NCBI GenBank assembly: GCA_964508895.1
Contig: CAZDWF010000149.1
Location: 1-7,851, forward strand
Direction of reading: 5' to 3'
Origin: M55B132 sp964508895
Lineage (GTDB): Bacteria > Bacteroidota > Bacteroidia > Bacteroidales > B18-G4
DNA length: 7,851 bases
This document shows positions 1 to 5,172 of the stretch, in pieces. Below the pieces are notes generated by a model. That model did no database searches. It saw nothing but the letters and a program-made list of their open reading frames with translations, and was not told the origin of the DNA. Positions within the stretch are counted from its first letter, which is position 1. The number at the start of each line of letters is the position of its first letter. A program made the translations under genes and the position numbers.

Positions 1-160
1 TTTCAATTAATCTATCCAGAAAATAGTTTTTAAGTCTTGATGAAGTGGCTTTTTTGAACTCTCCATAAATTTTATTAATCCAACCCTTTGGTTCACATAG
101 ATGATATTGTATATAGAATGCTACATATTTACGCGGATTATGTTTATTCTCATCGCTCAT
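1..160 (-). CDS. Unrecognised protein, N-terminal part, cut by window edge
   Basis: An open frame runs from an ATG at 160 down to the window edge without a stop, giving about 53 residues that begin MSDENKHNPRKYVAFYIQYH. Upstream in the same frame the next stop is about 70 bases away and there is no other ATG, so 160 is the natural start. No clear Shine-Dalgarno sequence precedes it, as is common in Bacteroidota. The visible part is basic and aromatic-rich (KYVAFYIQYH, then GWINKIYGEFKKAT) and looks like a soluble mixed helix protein. I do not recognise the family. It is transcribed away from the rest of the window, and the palindromes at 210-235 lie just upstream of it, so it could be a regulator or the neighbour of one; that is inference only. 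The short visible length limits confidence. Confidence 0.5.
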   Translation of the reverse strand, partial: MSDENKHNPRKYVAFYIQYHLCEPKGWINKIYGEFKKATSSRLKNYFLDRLIE

Positions 161-209
161 TTTTCGATATAGGTTTTTGTGTTTGATTACTATTTTCTGT
201 TCAGTCTGA

Positions 210-224
210 AATTCTAATAGAATT
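210..224. repeat. 15-bp perfect palindrome, left half of a tandem operator-like site
   Basis: AATTCTAATAGAATT is a perfect inverted repeat (7 + 1 + 7). It shares its last four bases with a second palindrome of the same design at 221-235; the two centres are 11 bp apart, about one helical turn. It lies between the minus-strand gene starting at 160 and the plus-strand promoter candidate at 273-302. The form suits a dimeric repressor, but no binding protein is identified. Confidence 0.5.
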
Positions 225-235
225 CCAATGGAATT
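221..235. repeat. 15-bp perfect palindrome, right half of a tandem operator-like site
   Basis: AATTCCAATGGAATT is a perfect inverted repeat (7 + 1 + 7) matching the neighbouring site at 210-224 at 13 of 15 positions (shared pattern AATTCYAATRGAATT). The whole 208-237 block is itself nearly symmetrical about the GAATTC at 220-225. This doubling is unlikely to be chance even in AT-rich DNA and suggests a cooperative operator. Confidence 0.5.
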
Positions 236-272
236 TCATGCAAATTCGATCTTAATGCTTGCTATTCAGTGT

Positions 273-302
273 TTTGCAAATATACCTTTACATCCATGTT
301 TG
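273..302 (+). promoter_or_regulatory. Bacteroidota-type promoter candidate
   Basis: TTTG at 273-276 is followed after 18 bases by CATGTTTG at 295-302. The Bacteroidota primary sigma consensus is TTTG, about 19 bases, then TAnnTTTG; only the first base of the -7 box and one base of spacer differ. A start of transcription near 308-310 would leave a leader of about 23 bases before the ATG at 332, which supports the small gene there as the first of the plus-strand unit. On the minus strand, 277-284 reads TATATTTG, a perfect -7 box that could serve the gene at 1-160, but no TTTG is properly spaced for it. Confidence 0.45.
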
Positions 303-331
303 ATATTCAAAAATAACACAAATAATCAATT

Positions 332-454
332 ATGCAAGAAAAAAATAACTCTAAGCACTTCTGTATCTTAATATTCACAGAATATATAGGTAAGGTAATA
401 CTATTTAAACTGGCTGCAGCAATACTGTTTATAGTAAGCCTAATAATGTTTTAA
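332..454 (+). CDS. Small hydrophobic protein, 40 aa
   Basis: ATG at 332 opens a 40-residue frame ending in TAA at 452-454. The product starts polar (MQEKNNSKHF) and ends in a hydrophobic run of about 19 residues (ILFKLAAAILFIVSLIMF), consistent with a single C-terminal membrane segment. The start lies about 23 bases after the expected transcription start of the promoter candidate at 273-302, which is the main reason to take so short a frame seriously. No Shine-Dalgarno is visible, and I recognise no family. It could be a membrane-acting toxin or effector peptide, a leader peptide, or a chance frame. AT-rich DNA readily encodes hydrophobic residues, which lowers the weight of the membrane prediction. 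Confidence 0.35.
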   Translation: MQEKNNSKHFCILIFTEYIGKVILFKLAAAILFIVSLIMF

Positions 455-485
455 TAGCTAGTCCTTTGAAGCCAATGAAAAAGAA

Positions 486-647
486 ATGAAATATAACGAA
501 ACAGATATATTAATTACAAAAATATTGTTTGCTCTTATTTTTTCAGCAAGCATTATTATTTATCAATTTACAAAAATAGGAGACAATAACTATGAAAAGA
601 TCATTCGATTTCTTGTTCAACATCCCAAGCCTTTTTCATCAGGATGA
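486..647 (+). CDS. Small single-pass membrane protein candidate, 53 aa
   Basis: ATG at 486 opens a 53-residue frame ending in TGA at 645-647. After a short polar start (MKYNETDILITK) comes a hydrophobic run of about 16 residues (ILFALIFSASIIIYQF), then a basic tail. It overlaps the start of the 178-aa gene at 592 by 56 bases in another frame, so its last third is less believable as independent coding. It follows the 40-aa hydrophobic frame at 332 by 31 bases, giving two tiny membrane-type frames in a row. There is no clear ribosome binding site. It may be a genuine small gene, an upstream frame controlling the gene at 592, or chance. Confidence 0.25.
   Translation: MKYNETDILITKILFALIFSASIIIYQFTKIGDNNYEKIIRFLVQHPKPFSSG
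578..583 (+). promoter_or_regulatory. Ribosome binding site of the 178-aa gene
   Basis: AGGAGA lies eight bases before the ATG at 592. A good Shine-Dalgarno match is rare in this window, so it fixes the start of the downstream gene and suggests that gene is translated efficiently. Confidence 0.6.
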
Positions 648-1128
648 TGATACAAAGGCTCAAGAAGCGGAGTATTTTACTCCCGAAATTTCAAAACCCC
701 AGAATGATAAACCGCAAACTACTGTGATTTCAACGGACTCCCCTTTAGTTCCAGAAATATCTCAGGCAATGGAACTGCCCAGTGGTGGATTTAGGGGAGG
801 AGAAGGGGAAATTCCTCAAGGGGGCTGGAGAGCCCCCTCCACCGATGTTTATCGGAGTAAGTGCGGCAAATATTATTTTGAATTTGAATTTCATCTTGTA
901 GGTGATCACTACCAGATTGATATTTTAAAAATGCCTAGTTATGACAACAGGTCCACTGATCTTCATCTAACTCACAGATTATCCTCTGATCATGGAAACG
1001 AATACCGTATTTGCTTTGGGGATAATTCAGAAACCAACACTTTGGTAAAGGCAAAAAAATGGGCCTCCGTTTGGAGCGAGTGCACCATACGATATATTGA
1101 GACCGGCAAGCACTTTCCCAATACCTGA
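592..1128 (+). CDS. Hypothetical protein, possible E2-like partner of the JAB-E1 protein
   Basis: The product has 178 residues, and the start is fixed by AGGAGA at 578-583. Residues 1-85 look disordered: acidic, proline- and glutamine-rich, then a glycine-rich stretch (GGFRGGEGEIPQGGW, about 65-79). Residues 86-178 form a compact alpha/beta domain: strands around YYFEFEF (94-100) and YQIDILKMP (107-115), a loop with H125 and H128, a strand ending in C141 (YRICFGD), then a long helix (about 150-171). Strands, then a histidine loop, then cysteine, then C-terminal helix recall the E2 ubiquitin-conjugating fold, whose active-site Cys follows a His-rich loop. This is my pattern reading and I cannot name the family. 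It is followed 61 bases later, on the same strand, by the JAB-E1 fusion, which supports joint action. Other possibilities are an adaptor, a substrate or a modified target. Confidence 0.75.
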   Translation: MKRSFDFLFNIPSLFHQDDDTKAQEAEYFTPEISKPQNDKPQTTVISTDSPLVPEISQAMELPSGGFRGGEGEIPQGGWRAPSTDVYRSKCGKYYFEFEFHLVGDHYQIDILKMPSYDNRSTDLHLTHRLSSDHGNEYRICFGDNSETNTLVKAKKWASVWSECTIRYIETGKHFPNT

Positions 1129-1139
1129 AATATCTATTT

Positions 1140-1153
1140 GTCTTAACTAAGAC
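1140..1153. repeat. Short inverted repeat between the 178-aa gene and the JAB-E1 gene
   Basis: GTCTTA / AC / TAAGAC is a 6-bp perfect inverted repeat with a 2-base centre. It is not followed by a T tract and is too small for a convincing terminator. It could be a protein-binding site or chance. Confidence 0.2.
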
Positions 1154-1189
1154 TAGTAAAAGAAATTATTTCACTTAAGATAATTTACT

Positions 1190-2698
1190 ATGAAAAAAAA
1201 TAATCGTAATAGGGGATCATGCGCTAAAGAAGAAGTAGTTAAGCAAAAGAAAACTACCCATAAAATGAGTTTTACACAGCCAGCTTATTTGGACATTGTA
1301 CGGAGTGTGGGATCGATAAACCATGAATCAGGAGGTGTGCTACTGGGTAATGCTAAAGAGTTTGTTGTTCAGAAATTTATTTTTGATTTCCAGGGAAGAT
1401 GTTCTGCTGGAGGGTATGATCCTGACGCAGACTACCTTAATAAAATTGTAAAAGAAGAAAAACAAAATGGCCTGGATTTTTTAGGATTCGTTCATTCTCA
1501 TCCAAGGGGGGTATCAAATCTAAGCGGAGATTTTGGCAATGGCATTGGAGATATAGGATACATAGAAAGAATATTTGAAGCATATCCTGATCTTGAGAAA
1601 TTACTTGTACCCATCATCTATAGCTCATATGATGGTGGAGAGCTTAAGATATTTCCTTATATCGCTTATCGAAGTAATGCCAGAGATTATAAGTTGGCCA
1701 AATTAAATATTGTACCTAAAGATAATCATGTAAAATCTATTTCCTCATCTACAAAATTCTCATTCAATCCTGCACGATTATCTGGTTCTGTAGACTATGA
1801 ATTACTTAAGTATTCCCATGTAATTTGTGTTGGGATAGGCGGGGCAAACAGTATTTGTGAATCTCTTGTTCGAAGTGGTTTGGGCAGGTTAACAGTCATT
1901 GATTTTGATGTAGTTGACAGCCATAATTTAATAACACAAGGATTCTATGTTTCCGATATCGGAAAATGTAAAGTTGATGCATTGAAAGAAAGGCTTCTTA
2001 ATATCAATCCAGGGCTAGACTACAATGGTATAAATGCAGATTTCACTGAATTAAGTAAAGCGCAAATAAAAAGTATTGCAGCAGGTGCAGATCTACTTTT
2101 AATGATGACTGATGACTTTTATGCACAAGCATTTGGTAACAGGGTCGCACTTAAGTATAAGCTCCCTTCTGTTTTTGCCATGATGTATGAAAAAGCCCGG
2201 TGTTCCGAAATCACGTTTTCTATTCCCGGGGTAACACCTGGGTGTCACAGGTGTGCTACCAGTTCACGGTACAAGGCCTATGAACAGGGGTATAAGAATG
2301 ATATTACCTCAACCGGCAGTACAAATTTCCACACTCAATATCTTAACTCTCCGATTGGCTTACTTTCTTTAGCCATTTTGCATAGAAATACTACTGAATT
2401 TGAGTTTAGCAACTGGTTTGGAAACAGTTGGGATCGCAACTTGATACAATTAAGATTTCATCCTGACTATGGCAATGACGATAACAGCATATTTAACAAG
2501 ACATTCTCTGATATAGAGCGGGTTTTCAATTTTGATTCCATTTGGCATAAGGTTGAGCATGAAAGCTATCCAAAATATTCTCAGGCTTGTCCCGACTGTG
2601 GAGGAATAGGCGATTTGAACCTATCGGCATATTTTATTTCTCTACTGCAAAACCCTCTGTTTCGAAAATCAGATTGGTTGCAAAATGATAATATCTAA
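1190..2698 (+). CDS. JAB/MPN metalloprotease-like and ThiF/E1-like adenylation domain fusion
   Basis: This 502-aa protein joins two activities of ubiquitin-like systems. Residues 30-160 are a JAB/MPN domain: E46 (ESGGVLLG) and H102-S-H104-P, then S112-G-D114, the JAMM zinc ligands of isopeptidases; SxD here is one residue shorter than the usual SxxD. Residues 200-470 are a ThiF/E1 domain: nucleotide loop G215-I-G-G-A-N-S, D238-F-D240 and N246-L-I-T-Q250, K261 after the D-I-G turn, and T307-D-D. C352-x-x-C355 and C467-x-x-C470 should hold a structural zinc. No cysteine lies between the two pairs, so the usual thioester Cys of the crossover loop seems absent, and T249 replaces the usual Arg of NxxRQ. 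Expected role: activate the C-terminus of a ubiquitin-like or peptide partner with ATP and trim or release it with the JAB domain. The next in-frame Met is residue 26; I keep 1190 because it gives the full frame, though neither start has a Shine-Dalgarno. The gene ends 11 bases before the HTH gene. Confidence 0.9.
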   Translation: MKKNNRNRGSCAKEEVVKQKKTTHKMSFTQPAYLDIVRSVGSINHESGGVLLGNAKEFVVQKFIFDFQGRCSAGGYDPDADYLNKIVKEEKQNGLDFLGFVHSHPRGVSNLSGDFGNGIGDIGYIERIFEAYPDLEKLLVPIIYSSYDGGELKIFPYIAYRSNARDYKLAKLNIVPKDNHVKSISSSTKFSFNPARLSGSVDYELLKYSHVICVGIGGANSICESLVRSGLGRLTVIDFDVVDSHNLITQGFYVSDIGKCKVDALKERLLNINPGLDYNGINADFTELSKAQIKSIAAGADLLLMMTDDFYAQAFGNRVALKYKLPSVFAMMYEKARCSEITFSIPGVTPGCHRCATSSRYKAYEQGYKNDITSTGSTNFHTQYLNSPIGLLSLAILHRNTTEFEFSNWFGNSWDRNLIQLRFHPDYGNDDNSIFNKTFSDIERVFNFDSIWHKVEHESYPKYSQACPDCGGIGDLNLSAYFISLLQNPLFRKSDWLQNDNI

Positions 2699-2709
2699 AA
2701 CCGCTTGTT

Positions 2710-2979
2710 ATGGACGATCAAGTATTGATAATAAAACGAAAGGATCTGGAAGAGATCATTACTGAATTAGTGGAAAAGATCCATCCCAAGGAGCCGGATC
2801 GCTGGGTCACGGCTGAAACTGCTAAATCTATTTTAAAGTGTGGGGATACAACGCTTTATCATTTGAGATGTAAAGGAGAAATTTCCTTTGTGCAAAATGA
2901 GGATCACAGGAAGCTCATTGTTTACGACCGCAATTCACTTATGGCATATATGGAACGAAATCTTAAAAAAGCATTTTGA
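2710..2979 (+). CDS. Helix-turn-helix (HTH_17/excisionase-like) protein
   Basis: The 89-residue product has an N-terminal helical lead (about 1-27, acidic and basic mixed, possibly dimerising) and then a MerR-like winged helix: RWVTAETAKSILKCGDTTLY (31-50) is the helix-turn-helix, followed by a wing and the ending YDRNSLMAYMERNLKK. This layout is typical of the small HTH_17 proteins that accompany mobilization genes in Bacteroidota elements, where they act as excisionase-like factors or regulators of transfer. It begins 11 bases after the JAB-E1 stop and ends 1 base before the next gene, so the three are likely on one transcript. No Shine-Dalgarno is seen. The family is clear; the role (excision versus transcription control) is inferred, and no integrase lies in the window. 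Confidence 0.8.
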   Translation: MDDQVLIIKRKDLEEIITELVEKIHPKEPDRWVTAETAKSILKCGDTTLYHLRCKGEISFVQNEDHRKLIVYDRNSLMAYMERNLKKAF

Positions 2980-2980
2980 T

Positions 2981-3259
2981 ATGAAAAAACCGAAAGACTA
3001 CAAAATGGTGGATCTCCTTAAATACACCAACGCATTTAACCTAGGGTGGAGATTCTCAAAATATGAGAAAAGCATACGAATGTTGGAAGTCATTAAAAAT
3101 ATCCATGCTCACAATAAAGGGGACAGCTTTTGTGAAGGATTGCTTAATGGCTTTAATGCCGGACGTTCTAAGACTGCGGACAAGGATAAAAGAATGTCGG
3201 AACTTGATATTATTTTTTCCAATAAGCAGAAGGAAAACGATAAGGATTTTCAGCGTTAA
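2981..3259 (+). CDS. Hypothetical protein, 92 aa
   Basis: I chose ATG 2981 because it comes one base after the stop of the HTH gene (TGATATG), which suits coupled translation. An upstream in-frame ATG at 2888 would make the protein 31 residues longer but overlap most of the HTH recognition region. The product begins MKKPKDYKMVDLLKYTNAFN, is basic, helical and soluble, and ends in a charged tail (KQKENDKDFQR). It has one cysteine and no membrane segment. The segment FCEGLLNGFNAGRSK may be a helix-loop. I do not recognise a family. Its position between an HTH protein and the mobilization block suggests an accessory of transfer or excision, but nothing in the sequence proves it. A hairpin with a short T tract follows its stop (3277-3308). 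Confidence 0.65.
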   Translation: MKKPKDYKMVDLLKYTNAFNLGWRFSKYEKSIRMLEVIKNIHAHNKGDSFCEGLLNGFNAGRSKTADKDKRMSELDIIFSNKQKENDKDFQR

Positions 3260-3276
3260 TTTTTATTTCGGCAAAT

Positions 3277-3308
3277 GAGGGTGGTGTAGTATAACACCCC
3301 TCCGTTTT
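3277..3308 (+). terminator. Intrinsic terminator candidate (possible oriT hairpin)
   Basis: GAGGG (3277-3281), a TG bulge, GTGT (3284-3287), a six-base loop and ACACCCCTC (3294-3302) form a 9-bp GC-rich stem, followed by CG and TTTT at 3305-3308. It lies 17 bases after the stop of the 92-aa gene and 12 bases before the DUF2958 start, so it probably ends or attenuates the upstream transcript. Since it sits at the head of the relaxase block, an origin-of-transfer hairpin is an alternative I cannot exclude. Confidence 0.5.
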
Positions 3309-3320
3309 AATCAATTAATC

Positions 3321-3707
3321 ATGAAATTAATTACAAAAGAAATAGAAAACCGCTTCGCCAAAATCGGATATCAAGGTAATGAACTTGATCCTGTAGTGGT
3401 GACAAAGTTCTTCAATCCCTGTGGAGCCGGTACCTGGTATGCTACCGATTATGATCCACAAAACAGGATCTGTTTTGGATATGTCACCGGACTAGGATTT
3501 GATGAATGGGGAGACTTCAGTATTGCAGAACTTGAATCGATTAAGGCACCTCCATTAAATCTCCCGATTGAGCGGGACATGTATTTCCCTGAAAAACGAA
3601 TTTCTGAAGCCTGTCCTGAACTGAAAGAAAGTATTGAACGAAGGAAAGAGCTCCGGCCAATGGAAGAGGAACAGGAAATTTCAGAATCTCATGAACCCGA
3701 ACGCTAA
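3321..3707 (+). CDS. DUF2958 domain protein
   Basis: The 128-residue product matches the DUF2958 pattern across almost its whole length: an N-terminal helix (ITKEIENRFAKIGYQG), V-T-K-F-F-N-P (27-33), GAGTWYATDYDP (35-46), a strand with CFGYVTGLG, the acidic turn GFDEWGDFSIAELESI, and P-I-E-R-D (82-86) followed by MYFPE. The tail is charged and probably flexible. DUF2958 proteins are small soluble proteins of unknown biochemical role, often found on plasmids and conjugative or mobilizable elements. It is the first gene of the mobilization block: 11 bases separate it from the MobC-like gene. No Shine-Dalgarno is seen; the leader carries a repeated TTAATCA (3307-3313 and 3315-3321). The family assignment is fairly firm, the function open. 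Confidence 0.8.
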   Translation: MKLITKEIENRFAKIGYQGNELDPVVVTKFFNPCGAGTWYATDYDPQNRICFGYVTGLGFDEWGDFSIAELESIKAPPLNLPIERDMYFPEKRISEACPELKESIERRKELRPMEEEQEISESHEPER

Positions 3708-3718
3708 AACTATCAGCT

Positions 3719-4255
3719 ATGAAATTCTATGAATATCTGGCAGAAAAAGGATTACTTCATATCCTGAAAGGGCCACCTGAACGAATTGATGAAGTACGGG
3801 CAGTTTTTAGAAAGGAAAACCGGAAAAGGTATCTTAAAGAATATCAGAAGAAAAGAGTACATCGGGTGATTATCTTTTCCCAGGAAGAGTTCGCATTGCT
3901 GAAACAAGCGAGTAAAAATCACGGTCTTCCGTTTGCCACCTTTGTCCGGGAATCTGCCCTGAAGTATGTATCAAGGGGATTTATTGTTCCTGATAAGGAT
4001 GAACTTAAGAAAATTCTTGTTCTCCTAAAAAAATACGGGGTACTACTCAATCAAATTACTTATGTAGTTAACTCTCAGAAATACGCCAGTCCTGAATCAC
4101 TTAAGAAAGTACTTGAAAACTTTGATGCTCTGGAAAAAGAAATCCGAGGAATCATCGAATCTCCAATTATCATTGAAGATTTCATTGCTGATCTACTTGA
4201 AAAGGAACCGTCCTATCATTCCAGAATTCAAACCCTTCTTAACTTAACCAAATGA
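3719..4255 (+). CDS. mobC: MobC-like relaxosome accessory protein
   Basis: The 178-aa product has a basic N-terminal part (about 27-46, rich in R and K), then a ribbon-helix-helix-type segment: strand RVIIF (49-53), helix EEFALLKQASKNH, turn GLPFATF and helix VRESALKYVSRG. A helical C-terminal half follows, with KILVLLKKYGVLLNQI, the N-rich helix typical of MobC-like proteins. Such proteins bind the origin of transfer beside the nick and help the relaxase open the DNA. The stop overlaps the relaxase start by four bases (ATGA, 4252-4255), so the two are translationally coupled, as expected for relaxosome partners. The start context CAGCTATGAA (3714-3723) recurs at the coupling ATPase start (5168-5177). 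The symbol is given by family and position, not by close identity. Confidence 0.8.
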   Translation: MKFYEYLAEKGLLHILKGPPERIDEVRAVFRKENRKRYLKEYQKKRVHRVIIFSQEEFALLKQASKNHGLPFATFVRESALKYVSRGFIVPDKDELKKILVLLKKYGVLLNQITYVVNSQKYASPESLKKVLENFDALEKEIRGIIESPIIIEDFIADLLEKEPSYHSRIQTLLNLTK

Positions 4256-5139
4256 TTATAAAATCTCTCCGGCATACAACCCCATCCTTTGACTATATCG
4301 TGGAGTATCTCAACGAGGGTATGCCAAAGGATCCGAATTTGAATTGGGCTTTGTATCATAATCTTACCCGGGGGATTGATAAAAGATCGGTTATTCAAGA
4401 GTTTGAGGAGAATGCTAAATACCTAAGAAAACGGTCTAATCTGGGACGAAAGAAAACGGTTAAGTATCATGAAATCCTTGCATTTAGTAAGGAAAGCACC
4501 CCTTATCTAACTGAGGACAAGCTAAAGAAGCTTGCACTTGAATATATCAGATTAAGGGACCCTGAAGGAGCTTCTATTGCCTTTTGCGTTCCTCATATCG
4601 AACGAGATAAGCACATTCATTTACACCTGTTGTTTTCGAGCAATCATATCGGAAGTGAAAAGGCTTCTGATATGCGAATGGATAATTCTACGTATTACCG
4701 GATACGTAAGGAAATGGAGCGATTTATGCTCACGCATTACCCGGAGCTTTTTCATAGTGTGGTGTATTTAAAGGAGATGGAAATAAATGAGTTAATACCA
4801 CTCAAATACCAGCAACAAAGAACTGTTAAACCACTTACCAAAAAGGATTTTGGTAAGCAGACAAAAAAACAACAAGTTTCCGATACTATCAGGACTTTAT
4901 TGGATAAATGTACTTCAACTCATTCATTGGTTGATGGCATTAACAAGCTAGAGGGATATGAAACTTACACCAGAAATGGAACTCTTACCGGAGTTATTTC
5001 GGATGGCAAAAAATACCGGTTTAAAACCCTTGGAATACAACTTCTGCCAGAGAATCTAAAAGTGCTTGAACGCATGGATGAATTGAAACAGTTGGAGAAC
5101 ACACAAAAATCAGATCAGGGAAAAGATCTGGAACGATAA
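4252..5139 (+). CDS. Relaxase (MobA/VirD2-like, MOBP-type motif)
   Basis: The product has 295 residues. The N-terminal relaxase domain holds candidate nicking tyrosines Y15 and Y19 (SFDYIVEYL), the strand YHEILAFS (72-79), and the metal-binding motif H115-x-E-...-H121-I-H123-L-H125, which fits MOBP-type motif III (HxE/D...HxH). These enzymes cut one strand at oriT, stay bound to the 5' end through tyrosine and lead the DNA into the recipient. The C-terminal part (about 210-280) has the small domain often seen in such relaxases (TSTHSLVDGINKLEGYETY, then GKKYRFKTLGI). No helicase or primase domain is present, in keeping with mobilizable rather than self-transmissible elements. It overlaps the MobC-like gene by four bases, and the coupling ATPase starts 33 bases downstream. 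The assignment is firm; the exact MOB class is less so. Confidence 0.9.
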   Translation: MIIKSLRHTTPSFDYIVEYLNEGMPKDPNLNWALYHNLTRGIDKRSVIQEFEENAKYLRKRSNLGRKKTVKYHEILAFSKESTPYLTEDKLKKLALEYIRLRDPEGASIAFCVPHIERDKHIHLHLLFSSNHIGSEKASDMRMDNSTYYRIRKEMERFMLTHYPELFHSVVYLKEMEINELIPLKYQQQRTVKPLTKKDFGKQTKKQQVSDTIRTLLDKCTSTHSLVDGINKLEGYETYTRNGTLTGVISDGKKYRFKTLGIQLLPENLKVLERMDELKQLENTQKSDQGKDLER

Positions 5140-5172
5140 AATCAATCATTAATCAAATTAAATACAACAGCT

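Noticed and set aside
784..828. Glycine-rich segment of the 178-aa protein as a ubiquitin-like GG tail
   Set aside because: The GG pairs are internal and about 100 residues from the C-terminus, which ends HFPNT; no domain precedes them that looks like a beta-grasp fold.
2888..2980. N-terminal extension of the 92-aa protein from an ATG at 2888
   Set aside because: It would overlap the HTH gene in another frame over its conserved wing region; ATG 2981 follows the HTH stop by one base and is the more natural start.
3063..3278. 71-aa plus-strand open frame
   Set aside because: It lies almost wholly inside the 92-aa gene in another frame and shows no recognisable features.
4577..4771. 64-aa open frame inside the relaxase gene
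   Set aside because: It overlaps the metal-binding HIHLH region of the relaxase in another frame; a shadow of the real gene.
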